NCBI GenBank assembly: GCA_021776805.1
Contig: JAJFFD010000029.1
Span: 1-56,013, forward strand
DNA: 56,013 nt
Direction: 5' to 3'
DNA from: Planctomycetota bacterium
GTDB lineage: Bacteria > Planctomycetota > UBA1135 > UBA2386
Shown: positions 1 through 8,688 of the stretch, piece after piece
How positions within the stretch are numbered: position 1 is the stretch's first letter
How the letters are laid out: every line of letters begins with the position of its first letter
Position numbers and translations under genes: made by a program
Notes under the pieces: model-generated
What the model saw: only the letters and a program-made list of their open reading frames with translations
The model's database searches: none
Told to the model about the DNA's origin: nothing

Positions 1-2295
1 CATGGCCGAGTTGTCGAGGGGGTGCTCAGTCTCGCCGAGCCCTACCGGAGCACGGTGCTCCTGCGCTACTTCGAAGATCTGCCACCGCGCCGCATCGCCG
101 AGCGCCAAAAGGTATCAGTCAACACGGTCAACACTCGCCTCGCGCGCGCTCACGCTCTTCTGCGCAAGCGCCTGCAGGGTATGCACGCCGATGACCGGCG
201 CGCCTACTTGGCGGCCCTCCTTCCCATCGCACGTCCGCGCTCGGTGGGTTTCAGTTTGAGCATCGGAGCCGCCTTCATGAAGACCAAGAATGCCATCTTC
301 GCCAGCATCGCCCTCGCCGCCAGCATCGCTATCGCCTGGCCCTTCGTCATGGGCGAATCGCCTGCCGACGCCAGCGGTACCAATCCTCTGCCGGTAGAAA
401 TGGAAGGAGTCGCCCTCGAGACGGAGACTCAGACCATCGCCGAGCGCAGTGCCGTGGAGATACCAGTCGTCACGGCAGTCGACTCGCCAGCAGCGACGGA
501 AGCACGTCCACTCCTGCAGGGACTGGCACTAGACCTGAATGCGGCGCCCGTCGCCGAGCTAAGCATCTTCAGCGAAGGCGCCTTGGGCACCCAGCTCGCT
601 GAAGACGAACAGAGCCAGGCAGAGAGCGATCTCAGCGGGCAGTTCCACATCCCCCTGCCCGAGGGACCACGCCGCCTGCGGGCGGAGAAGGCAGGGCTCA
701 CCACTCTCTTCTTCCCCCGCATCGGACCGAACGACTTGGAGAACGGATTGGAACCCATCCTGGTCGTCGTGCCATCAGTTTCCCTCGCGGGACAGGTGCA
801 TGATGAACAGGGACGTCCCCTGCCCAGCGCCAGCGTGAGCATCAGTCTGCCCCAGGACTTGCGTACGCGATTCAGTCGAGTACTCGAGCACTCCAGTACC
901 GCGACTTGGGCCGTGAAGACCGAGTCTTCCGGCCAATTCGAGCTGACGGATGCTGGCTACGTCGCCGGCTCGACCCTCCGCATTACCTTGCAAGGCTTCC
1001 TACCCTTCAGCCAGGAGCTCTCGGCAAACTCGGACATGGCGATAGCCGTCACCCTGCGCAAACCCAGCGCCGTTGATGGCGCCATCGTGGGGCAGGTGGT
1101 CGATGCGGCGGGCAACCCGGTCGCCGATGCCAAGGTCAGCCTTGGCTCGGCAGAATCTCGGAGCGACGCAGAGGGGCGCTTTCAATTGGCCCTCGCCGAT
1201 GCGGGTAAGGCCGATGAAATGCAGGCTATCAAGCGGGGCTATCTGCCGGCCAGCAAGCAATTGGACCGGGAGCAGGAGGGGAATGCTGAATTCGTTTATC
1301 TGAGCATGGGTGACGAACCCCTGCACATTCGCGGCCGAGTGCTGGATGCCAATGGCGAGCCGATCGCAGGTGCCAAAGTCTGGGCCCAGAACCCGGGCGT
1401 CGTCAGCAGTTTAGACGGACGGATGGCGTCCATGGAGGGTTATCTCAACGGCGGTCTCACCCGCCAGGAAATGCGCGACAAGTTCTTCAGGAATGGCGAG
1501 CTGATCGGCGATCCAGTGGAGCTACGTGAGAACACGAGCACCGCAATCTGGGGTTGGGCCAAGACCGACGAGAATGGTGACTACGATCTTGGTGGCCTCC
1601 TGGACAAGCCTTACGGCCTGACCGCGATCCTGCCAGAGAGCCTGGTGCAGGTGGACGCCGGTCCATTTCAGGCAGGCATGGTCGGAGCGGACATCCTTGT
1701 CCCGGCCGCCGCCGTGCATCCACTAGTTGCCGGTCAACTGGTCTCGCGCAACGGTAGTCCGATCCCAAATGCGAACATCTCCGCCCAATGCGACCCCATG
1801 AGTCTCGGCACTTCAGGTGGCAGCAGGACCACCGTGCACGCCAGCGGCAGAAACGCGGTCAGCGATGAGAACGGCCGATTTCGCATCAAGAACCTGGGCA
1901 CGAGTCGGGTCTATCTGCGCATCGACGGGGATAGCGTACTCCCCATCGAGTATGGACGCGGCCACGAAGAGGGCATCACCGCCGTTGCCGACCAACCCAT
2001 CGACAACCTGCGTATCGTCGTGCCCGTACGGATCCACTTCCGGGTCGAGTTGAGCGACGCGAATCTGGCGGACCAAATCTGTGCTTTGGATGCAGAAGGC
2101 AAGCGCCTGGGAATCAATCAGATCACGCCGAACGGGCGCACCACTCGACGGGCCTTCGACTTGCAAGGTGGCCAATCGGAAGTCCTTTCCGTGAGCGACG
2201 CCGTGAGCAGCTTCGCTCTTCTCAAGGGCGATGAAACTCTGCGCACGATCCCATTTTCGCCCAGATACGGCGAAGTCAACGTCATCCGCAACTGA
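1..2295 (+). CDS. ECF sigma factor/membrane-anchored CarboxypepD_reg sensor fusion (5' partial)
   Basis: The reading frame is open from the first base, so the gene begins upstream; 764 residues are visible. Bases 1-170 encode sigma-70 region 4 (LAEPYRSTVLLRYFEDLP, then a helix-turn-helix ending RLARAHALLRKRL). A hydrophobic segment follows (bases 277-350, starting MKTKNAIFASIALAASIAI) and then about 640 residues of repeated beta-rich domains with the CarboxypepD_reg signature (G-x-V-x-D-x-x-G-x-P-x-x-x-A-x-V), near bases 770-1060, 1081-1320, 1324-1700 and 1720-2030. The layout predicts a DNA-binding domain inside the cell, one membrane span and an outer sensor-like part. No anti-sigma domain is seen. 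A complete paralogue lies at 25347-27578. The S41 peptidase at 2305 starts 9 bases downstream, so the two are probably cotranscribed. Domain calls are firm; the signalling role is inferred. Confidence 0.88.
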   Translation, partial: HGRVVEGVLSLAEPYRSTVLLRYFEDLPPRRIAERQKVSVNTVNTRLARAHALLRKRLQGMHADDRRAYLAALLPIARPRSVGFSLSIGAAFMKTKNAIFASIALAASIAIAWPFVMGESPADASGTNPLPVEMEGVALETETQTIAERSAVEIPVVTAVDSPAATEARPLLQGLALDLNAAPVAELSIFSEGALGTQLAEDEQSQAESDLSGQFHIPLPEGPRRLRAEKAGLTTLFFPRIGPNDLENGLEPILVVVPSVSLAGQVHDEQGRPLPSASVSISLPQDLRTRFSRVLEHSSTATWAVKTESSGQFELTDAGYVAGSTLRITLQGFLPFSQELSANSDMAIAVTLRKPSAVDGAIVGQVVDAAGNPVADAKVSLGSAESRSDAEGRFQLALADAGKADEMQAIKRGYLPASKQLDREQEGNAEFVYLSMGDEPLHIRGRVLDANGEPIAGAKVWAQNPGVVSSLDGRMASMEGYLNGGLTRQEMRDKFFRNGELIGDPVELRENTSTAIWGWAKTDENGDYDLGGLLDKPYGLTAILPESLVQVDAGPFQAGMVGADILVPAAAVHPLVAGQLVSRNGSPIPNANISAQCDPMSLGTSGGSRTTVHASGRNAVSDENGRFRIKNLGTSRVYLRIDGDSVLPIEYGRGHEEGITAVADQPIDNLRIVVPVRIHFRVELSDANLADQICALDAEGKRLGINQITPNGRTTRRAFDLQGGQSEVLSVSDAVSSFALLKGDETLRTIPFSPRYGEVNVIRN

Positions 2296-2304
2296 GCGAC
2301 TGCC

Positions 2305-3741
2305 ATGCGTCCAAATAGAGTTCTTTTCGTGGCCCTGGCCTGTACCCATTTCCTGGCCGCCCAGGGACGCAGCATCGCGAAGGACGAGCTCCTGTCCGAC
2401 TTCGCAATCCTGCGTTCAGCACTGGAAGAGGGTCACGCGGGGCTCTATCGCTTCCGCAGCAAGTCCGAGATTGACGCCCACTTCGATGCGGTCCAGGCGG
2501 CCATCGACGGGCCGATGGAAGAGGCCGAGTTCTTTGCCCTCTTAGCTCCGGCAATCGCGGCCATCCAAGATGGACACGGTCGACTCTCAGTCTCTTCTGA
2601 ATTGGAGAATGCGATCTACGCCGGCAACAACTTGCCTCCATTCCAGCTGCGCTTCGTCGATGGACAGGCCTATGTCTTCCTCGACCTGAGCCCTGATGGC
2701 GAGCTCCCGCGTGGTGCCCGCATCACCGCCTTGAATGGTCAGCCAATGGAGGCCGTCATCGCCAGAATGCTCGCGAGCATCAGTGCAGACGGCAGCATCC
2801 AGACTTCCAAGTACCGCCAAATGGAAGCTGCTGGCTTCTTCGGACTCCTCTACTGCCTGCTCTTCACAGAGAGCAGGGATATCAGAGTCACTTTCGAGAT
2901 GGCCGGAGAAGCCGCGCAGGTCATCACCCTACCCAGGGCGAACGTAGCCAGCCTGCGCAAGCTGCGGGCCGAGCGCTACCCGGAACTGAACCGACCCGAA
3001 CCGGACCTTGCACTCAGCTTTGCCGAAGAGGTCGCAGTCATGAGCATTCGAGGCTTCGACGGCAACGTCAGCAGCGCCGATCGCCGTGGCTTCAGCCAAT
3101 TCCTCAGCGACTCCTTTGCAGAACTCGCGGAGCGAGCCTGCCCAGCACTGATTCTCGATCTACGTGGCAATGGCGGCGGCCGTGACGTCTATGGCCTCGA
3201 GCTCTTCCGCTACTTCTGCGGTGGGCCCAGCAAGTACTACCGTCGCCTCAGTATCAACCAGCCCGAGTTCGGGTTCCTGAAGCACACGAACAACGCCGAT
3301 CTCCGCATTCCAAGGAGCTCTCTGCGCGAAGGCGAAGACGGTCGTTTCGAACCAACCCAGCACCCGAACCTTGGCACTCACCATGCACTCGAGCCTACTT
3401 TCATGGGCGAGGTCTTCATTCTGATCGATGGTGGCAGCTTCTCAACCACCGGTGAATTCACATCGCTCATGCACTACCGGCAACTCGCACGATTCGTCGG
3501 CGAGGAATGTGGGGCAGGCTACTATGGCAGCGCCAGCGGAACGGTTCCTGTGTTGACCCTACCGGCCAGCAAGTTGCGCCAGCGCGTGCCCCTGATTCGC
3601 TACGACCTGGCGGTATCTGGCTATGAACCTGCCGACCGGGGACTGATCCCCGACCACCCGCAGCAGGCCAGCATCGACGAGCTGATTGCCGGCGAGGACC
3701 CGATCCTGGCCTACGCCATGGAGCTCGCCAAGGATGTCTAG
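2305..3741 (+). CDS. Secreted S41 family peptidase
   Basis: 478 residues with an N-terminal signal peptide (about residues 1-19, ending LAAQG). The C-terminal half carries the tail-specific protease core: LILDLRGNGGGRD at 282-294 (oxyanion/substrate strand) and DGGSFSTTGEF at 375-385, in which Ser380 is the likely nucleophile. The region around residues 100-150 resembles a degenerate PDZ. Members of S41 cleave peptides near the C terminus outside the cytoplasm. The gene starts 9 bases after the sigma/sensor fusion and is probably in the same transcript, so it might process or degrade envelope proteins linked to that sensor, which is inference. No Shine-Dalgarno is evident, so translational coupling is likely. 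Confidence 0.88.
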   Translation: MRPNRVLFVALACTHFLAAQGRSIAKDELLSDFAILRSALEEGHAGLYRFRSKSEIDAHFDAVQAAIDGPMEEAEFFALLAPAIAAIQDGHGRLSVSSELENAIYAGNNLPPFQLRFVDGQAYVFLDLSPDGELPRGARITALNGQPMEAVIARMLASISADGSIQTSKYRQMEAAGFFGLLYCLLFTESRDIRVTFEMAGEAAQVITLPRANVASLRKLRAERYPELNRPEPDLALSFAEEVAVMSIRGFDGNVSSADRRGFSQFLSDSFAELAERACPALILDLRGNGGGRDVYGLELFRYFCGGPSKYYRRLSINQPEFGFLKHTNNADLRIPRSSLREGEDGRFEPTQHPNLGTHHALEPTFMGEVFILIDGGSFSTTGEFTSLMHYRQLARFVGEECGAGYYGSASGTVPVLTLPASKLRQRVPLIRYDLAVSGYEPADRGLIPDHPQQASIDELIAGEDPILAYAMELAKDV

Positions 3742-3745
3742 ACAG

Positions 3746-4501
3746 CTAGCCTCTGGCTGCGGTCAGGAGGAGCACCTCCCGACAACCACCGGCCCTCAAC
3801 AGCGCCGCGCATTCCCGGGCTGTTGAGCCGCTGGTGTATACGTCGTCCACCAGGATCACGCGCTTGCCGCGAACTGCCCGCGGACGTCGTAGACCAAAGG
3901 CATCCGCCACGTTGTGCGCCCGGGAAGTCACCCGCGGATCTCCCTGCGGCATAGTCTCGCGCATTCGTCGCAGAACTCCGGGCAAGAAGGTGATGCCTGC
4001 CCTCTGCGTCAAGCCCTCCGCCAACCAGGCGGCCTGGTCCATCCCCCGTGAGCGAAGCTTGCGCGGATGTAGGGGAACTGAGACCAGGGCAAGGCAACGA
4101 ATACTGCGCTCTCCCTGCCGCTGACGCAGCAACTGACGCATGGCAGGCAACATGGAGCGTACAAGAAAACAGCCAGCCGCCGCGTCATGTTCGAACTTCA
4201 GACGCCGCACCAAGGCACCGGCGCTGCCCCGATAGTCGAAGGCGTGGCGCGCCGCCGCGATCCCAGTGAGGCAATCGTGGGAGTGGGGACAAGAGGGAGC
4301 AGCCGCAGGACGGATCCGACCACAACGCGGACAAAGAGGCGGCAGCGGACCGACCAGTTCGTCAGCACAGTGTTGGCATAGCTCCCCCCGCGCGATGCCC
4401 GCCGTACATGCCGCACAGCTCGGGGGACAGATGAGATCGAGCAGAGCCTCGCCGCTTTCGCGCAGGCTACGGCGCCAGGGAATCAGGCCAGTGGAATGCA
4501 C
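3746..4501 (-). CDS. ComF family protein (phosphoribosyltransferase fold)
   Basis: 251 residues starting at a GTG codon. The N terminus has a zinc-finger-like cluster of Cys pairs (CPPSCAAC, CQHC, CPRCG, CPHSHDC). The C terminus has the phosphoribosyltransferase PRPP loop VILVDDVYTSGST, preceded by the ComF pattern of basic residues (RKLRSRGMDQAAWLAEGL). ComF proteins assist DNA uptake during natural transformation in some bacteria, but many members are found without other competence genes, as here. It converges on the S41 gene with a gap of 4 bases. The family is certain; the role in this organism is not. Confidence 0.92.
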   Translation of the reverse strand: MHSTGLIPWRRSLRESGEALLDLICPPSCAACTAGIARGELCQHCADELVGPLPPLCPRCGRIRPAAAPSCPHSHDCLTGIAAARHAFDYRGSAGALVRRLKFEHDAAAGCFLVRSMLPAMRQLLRQRQGERSIRCLALVSVPLHPRKLRSRGMDQAAWLAEGLTQRAGITFLPGVLRRMRETMPQGDPRVTSRAHNVADAFGLRRPRAVRGKRVILVDDVYTSGSTARECAALLRAGGCREVLLLTAARG

Positions 4502-4548
4502 AGAGACCTGTGCAAGTGACGGTCCCGCAGTAACCGCGGAATTACCTT

Positions 4549-5145
4549 CTAGGCGCCGCGCCCGGGAAGAACGCCGATGTCCCGCAGCTTTCGACCCTGA
4601 TCACCACCACCGACGTGCGCCACATTGGCGGCGGCTCGTGCATTCGGTGGGAGATCGAGGGCAGAGCGCACCTTCTTGATGTACTCGTCGATGGACTCCT
4701 CAGGACTCTGCGAGATCCCCAGGTACTTGCCGATCTCTTTGGTCAGAGTCATGTTCTCGGCAAAGGACCATTGCGGATTGCGCTTGAAGAAGTCACGCAG
4801 CAGTCTGCGGAAGGATCGCCTCGAGTAGACCCAGCCGACAAAGTAGACCAATCCGGCGAAGGCGATGATGGAGACGCAGATGATCGCCGTCGTCAGGTAG
4901 GCGGAGAGGGAACCGAAGAGGGCGAAGACCTGCAGCAGGAAGCCCGTATTCAGGAAGAGGAAGCCGATGGCCACCTGCATCTTGTTGAGGGAGTAATCCC
5001 GCAAAGCCACCATGCTCCCGGCACCCACGCCAAAGAACTCCTCCATCACCTTGCGGGGTCGCCGAAAGATTATGGAGTTGGCCAGGAAGAAGACGCCAAC
5101 CAGATTGCAGGTCAGTCCAATGACTGCCAGCTCAGTCGATTCCAT
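4549..5145 (-). CDS. Small multi-pass membrane protein, unknown function
   Basis: 198 residues from the ATG at 5145. The frame stays open upstream to 5604, but that extension is non-hydrophobic shadow sequence opposite gatC, so I reject it. Three or so hydrophobic segments are visible: residues about 5-25, a pair about 60-85 and 88-112. They are followed by a basic cytoplasmic-type stretch (YSRRSFRRLLRDFFKRNP) and a charged tail. I do not recognise the family. It is divergent from gatC, with 216 bases between the starts that hold no promoter I can defend. Confidence 0.6.
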   Translation of the reverse strand: MESTELAVIGLTCNLVGVFFLANSIIFRRPRKVMEEFFGVGAGSMVALRDYSLNKMQVAIGFLFLNTGFLLQVFALFGSLSAYLTTAIICVSIIAFAGLVYFVGWVYSRRSFRRLLRDFFKRNPQWSFAENMTLTKEIGKYLGISQSPEESIDEYIKKVRSALDLPPNARAAANVAHVGGGDQGRKLRDIGVLPGRGA

Positions 5146-5361
5146 AGGCAATGAAAGCAGGCTGCGACATGGGCCCTGACCCCTGAAAGCCAGCGTGGCC
5201 TGCATGGGAAAGGGTCCGAAGTTCCAGGCATCTGCAGGGAACCCCACCGCGGTATGTTGGAAGTGTAGGCCCTCAGGAGCCAAGTCGCCAAGCCGCGGAC
5301 CTGGATTCCACCCATTGATTTTGTACAACCTCTGCTTTTCCACCCGTTTACGGAGCAGGAC

Positions 5362-5646
5362 ATGGATGAGGAAAGGATTCGCGAGCTCGCTGGCCTCTGC
5401 CGGCTGAAGCTGGGCGAAGAAGAGCTGGTCCGAGCCCAGGAACAGATCGAGGGCCTCCTCGAGCATTTCTCCCTCCTCAGCGAGGTGGACACGACTGGAG
5501 TCGAAGCCTCCCCCTATCCCCAGCCAATCCCGCACCGATTCCGTCCCGACCGTCCGGCGCCTGTGCTCAACCAGGAAGAGGTCCTGGCCAATGCCCCGGC
5601 GCAACGCGAAGGGCAGTTCCTGGTACCCAAAGTGGTCGACTCGTGA
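5362..5646 (+). CDS. gatC: Asp-tRNA(Asn)/Glu-tRNA(Gln) amidotransferase subunit GatC
   Basis: 94 residues, the usual GatC length. It opens MDEERIRELAGLCRLKLGEE, typical of the N-terminal helix, and ends with the characteristic R-x-D-x-P and FLVPKVVDS tail. GatC wraps around GatA and stabilises the GatCAB complex, which amidates mischarged Glu-tRNA(Gln) or Asp-tRNA(Asn). The ATG has a GGAG six bases upstream (5352-5355). Its TGA stop overlaps the GTG start of gatA. It is first in the gatC-gatA-gatB operon. Confidence 0.95.
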   Translation: MDEERIRELAGLCRLKLGEEELVRAQEQIEGLLEHFSLLSEVDTTGVEASPYPQPIPHRFRPDRPAPVLNQEEVLANAPAQREGQFLVPKVVDS

Positions 5647-7121
5647 GCTCGGATCTAACCGCCGCTTCGGCCATGGAATTAGCGGCCATGGTTCGCAAAG
5701 GAGAACAGTCGGCCACGGCCATCTGCGCAGCCTTCCTCGATCGCATCGAATCCTTCAACCCGAAGCTCAATGCATTGGTCGAGGTCTTCAGCACGGAGGC
5801 TCGCCAGGCCGCCGAGGCTGTGGACCAGGCGAAGCTGCGCGGTGAAACCCTCGGTCCCCTCGCCGGTGTGCCCCTGGTCATCAAGGACGTGTTCAACCTT
5901 CGTGGTCAACTCAGCACCTGCGCCTCGCGCATCCTCGAAGGCTATCGCTCGCCGTACACCGCGACCGCGGTACAGAAACTCCAGGACGCTGGCGCCATCA
6001 TCATCGGTCGCAGCAACATGGACGAGTTCGCCATGGGCAGCTCGACAGAGCATTCTATCTATGGCCCCAGCCGCAATCCTTTCAATCTCGAACGCAGCCC
6101 GGGCGGCAGCAGCGGTGGCTCCGCGGCTGCAGTCAGCGCCCGCTTCGCCCCTCTCGCCCTCGGCAGTGACACCGGCGGATCGGTACGACAACCCGCCGCC
6201 TTCTGTGGCATCCCTGGCTTCAAGCCAACCTATGGTCGCATCTCCCGCTATGGCTTGATCGCCTTCGCCAGCTCACTCGATCATGTCGCCCCCTTTGCCC
6301 GCAGCGTCGAAGACCTGGCCCTCTGCACGGGCCTGCTCGCCGGCGAGGACGAAAAGGACAGCACCTCACTGGCAGAGCCGGTCCCTGATTACCTGGCGGG
6401 CTGCAGCGACAGCATCGAGGGCCTGCGCATCGGCATCCCAAAAGAGTACTTCGCTGCGGGCTTGGATCCGGAGATCGAAGCGCTCACCAAGGCTGCGATC
6501 CAAGAACTCGAAGACCATGGTGCAAGCACCCAGGCGGTCACCCTCCCGCATACGCGCTTCGCCATCCCCAGCTACTACCTACTTTGCACCTCTGAGGCCT
6601 CTTCCAACCTCGCCCGCTATGACGGCGTCCGCTACGGACTACGCCGCGGCGGTGACCGCAGCTTGGATGAGATGTACGCCGAGACCCGCGGAGAAGGCTT
6701 TGGCTCGGAGGTCAAGCTGCGCATCTTGCTGGGCACCTTCTGCCTGTGCAGCGGCTACTACGACGAGTACTACTTGAAGGCCAGCAAGATACGCACCCTC
6801 ATGCGTCGAGACTTCGCCAGCGCCTTCAAGAATTGCGATGTGCTCGTCACCCCGACGACTCCGACCAGCGCCTTCAAACTGGGCGAGAAGCTGCAGGATC
6901 CCTTGAGCATGTACATGAACGATGTGCTCACCGTCTCCGCCAACCTCGCGGGCATTCCGGCGATCTCCGTGCCCTGCGGATTCACCTCCGACGGCATGCC
7001 CGCCGGCTTGCAGATCCTCGGGCCGAGCCTGGACGAAGCGCGCGTGCTACAAGTGGCGGCCGCCTACCAGAAGGCCACGCAACATCACCTGCACGCGCCG
7101 GACCTGGAGACTCAATCGTGA
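5643..7121 (+). CDS. gatA: Asp-tRNA(Asn)/Glu-tRNA(Gln) amidotransferase subunit GatA
   Basis: 492 residues of the amidase signature family, the glutaminase/ammonia-releasing subunit. The catalytic Ser-cisSer-Lys triad is intact: Lys81 in PLVIKDVF, cis-Ser156 in SPGGSSGGSAAA and the nucleophile Ser180 in GSDTGGSVRQPA. The spacing matches well-studied GatA proteins. The start is a GTG whose last two bases form the gatC TGA (GTGA overlap), and its own stop overlaps the gatB GTG in the same way, so the three genes are translationally coupled. Length and motifs are ordinary for the family. Confidence 0.97.
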   Translation: MSSDLTAASAMELAAMVRKGEQSATAICAAFLDRIESFNPKLNALVEVFSTEARQAAEAVDQAKLRGETLGPLAGVPLVIKDVFNLRGQLSTCASRILEGYRSPYTATAVQKLQDAGAIIIGRSNMDEFAMGSSTEHSIYGPSRNPFNLERSPGGSSGGSAAAVSARFAPLALGSDTGGSVRQPAAFCGIPGFKPTYGRISRYGLIAFASSLDHVAPFARSVEDLALCTGLLAGEDEKDSTSLAEPVPDYLAGCSDSIEGLRIGIPKEYFAAGLDPEIEALTKAAIQELEDHGASTQAVTLPHTRFAIPSYYLLCTSEASSNLARYDGVRYGLRRGGDRSLDEMYAETRGEGFGSEVKLRILLGTFCLCSGYYDEYYLKASKIRTLMRRDFASAFKNCDVLVTPTTPTSAFKLGEKLQDPLSMYMNDVLTVSANLAGIPAISVPCGFTSDGMPAGLQILGPSLDEARVLQVAAAYQKATQHHLHAPDLETQS

Positions 7122-8533
7122 GCGCCTACAAGACCGTCATCGGCCTCGAAGTACACTGCCAGCTCAAGCTCGCGAGCAAACTCTTCTCCCCTGCCGAGTA
7201 TGCCTTCGGCGGCGAAGCAAACAGTCGAGTGAGCGCCGTGGATCTGGGCCTGCCGGGGGTGCTCCCCCGCCTCAACGAAGACGCCCTACGAGTCGCCTTG
7301 CGCGCCGCCATCGCCCTGGACTGCGAGATCAACCTGCGCACCAAGTTTGACCGCAAGAACTACTTCTATCCGGATCTTCCCAAGGGCTACCAGATCAGCC
7401 AATTCGATGAGCCCTACTGCCGCGGCGGCCGAGTGCCCTTGGGGGATGGACGCTTCGCCGAGCTGCACCACATTCATCTGGAAGAGGACGCGGGCAAGAA
7501 CATGCATACGGACCAGGGCAGTCTGGTCGATCTCAATCGCGCCGGCGTGGCCCTCATCGAAATCGTCGGCATGCCCGATCTCTCCACCCCCAGAGAGGCC
7601 CATGACTTCCTCGAGAACCTGAAACAGATCCTCCAGTACGCAGAGGTCTCCGACTGCGATATGGAGAAGGGCTCACTGCGCTGCGATGCCAACATCTCGC
7701 TCATGCCTAGGGACGCGACAGAGCTCGGCACCAAGGTAGAGATCAAGAACCTGAACTCCTTTCGCATGGTTGAGCGAGCTCTCGAATACGAACAACGTCG
7801 ACAGCAAGCCCTGCTCGCCAGTGGCGGCGAGGTCAGCCAACACACTCGGCTCTGGAACGACGAGCGCGGTGAGACCAAGGCCATGCGTAGCAAGGAGTCC
7901 ACCCAGGACTATCGCTTCTTCCCCGAACCGGACCTGCCGCCCATAAACATCAGCGAAGAACTCATCGCTGAACTACGCGCCAGCATGCCTGAGCTACCAG
8001 AGGCTCGTCGCGCTCGCTATCGCGAGTTAGAAGGTCTCAGCGACTATGACATCGATGTCCTGACCGCCGACCGGCACCTGGGAGAGTACTTCGAAGCCTT
8101 GACCAAGGCCGGAGCCGCCGCAAAGTCCGCCAGCAATTGGCTCATGGGCGAGGTCTCACGCGTTCTCAATGAGAACAACCAGAGCATCGCGGACTTCGCC
8201 ATCGAGGCCCCTCGGCTGGCAGAGCTCATCCGCTGCCAAAGCGAGGGCAAGGTCAACCGACTCTCCGCCAGGAAGGTCTTCGAACGCATGCTCTCCCATG
8301 CTGAAGGTGCCATGGCCGCCATCAGCGCCCTGGGCCTGGAACAGATCTCGGATTCAGGCGAACTCGAGAGCGTGGTCCAGGCAGTCATCGATGCCAATCC
8401 CAAGCCCATTGCCGACTATCGCTCTGGCAAGGAGAAGGCCCTGCATGCCCTCAAGGGCTTGGTCATGAAGGAAACAGGGGGCAAGGCCAACCCGAAGCTG
8501 GTGGGCGAGATCCTTCTGCGCCTGCTCTCCTGA
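7118..8533 (+). CDS. gatB: Asp-tRNA(Asn)/Glu-tRNA(Gln) amidotransferase subunit GatB
   Basis: 471 residues from the GTG at 7118, which overlaps the gatA stop. The frame is open further upstream (to 6746), but that part is out-of-frame gatA sequence. Family motifs are present: VIGLEVHCQL at the start, FDRKNYFYPDLPKGYQISQ, LRCDANISL, TKVEIKNLNSF and MRSKESTQDYRFFPEPDLPP, then the helical/YqeY tail that binds tRNA. GatB activates the tRNA-bound Glu/Asp with ATP and receives ammonia from GatA. It is last in the operon; 155 bases follow before the next gene. Confidence 0.97.
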   Translation: MSAYKTVIGLEVHCQLKLASKLFSPAEYAFGGEANSRVSAVDLGLPGVLPRLNEDALRVALRAAIALDCEINLRTKFDRKNYFYPDLPKGYQISQFDEPYCRGGRVPLGDGRFAELHHIHLEEDAGKNMHTDQGSLVDLNRAGVALIEIVGMPDLSTPREAHDFLENLKQILQYAEVSDCDMEKGSLRCDANISLMPRDATELGTKVEIKNLNSFRMVERALEYEQRRQQALLASGGEVSQHTRLWNDERGETKAMRSKESTQDYRFFPEPDLPPINISEELIAELRASMPELPEARRARYRELEGLSDYDIDVLTADRHLGEYFEALTKAGAAAKSASNWLMGEVSRVLNENNQSIADFAIEAPRLAELIRCQSEGKVNRLSARKVFERMLSHAEGAMAAISALGLEQISDSGELESVVQAVIDANPKPIADYRSGKEKALHALKGLVMKETGGKANPKLVGEILLRLLS

Positions 8534-8688
8534 ACACAAGCCGCAGAATTAGCGAGAAAGTCGAACCCATCGCAGTCATTCTTGGACTGGCCCAGGCCCA
8601 GCAACCCTCTCTCGGAAGCGAGCTGACGCAGGGCAACAAGACTCCTTCGGGAGCGGCCACCTGCTCCGCGATAGAACCCATCCCGCCT

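Noticed and set aside
3746..4501. ComF as evidence for a competence locus.
   Set aside because: No other DNA-uptake gene is nearby, and ComF homologues are widespread without competence.
5146..5604. Extension of the small membrane protein gene to 5604.
   Set aside because: It is mostly the complement of gatC and the divergent spacer; the hydrophobic protein begins at 5145.
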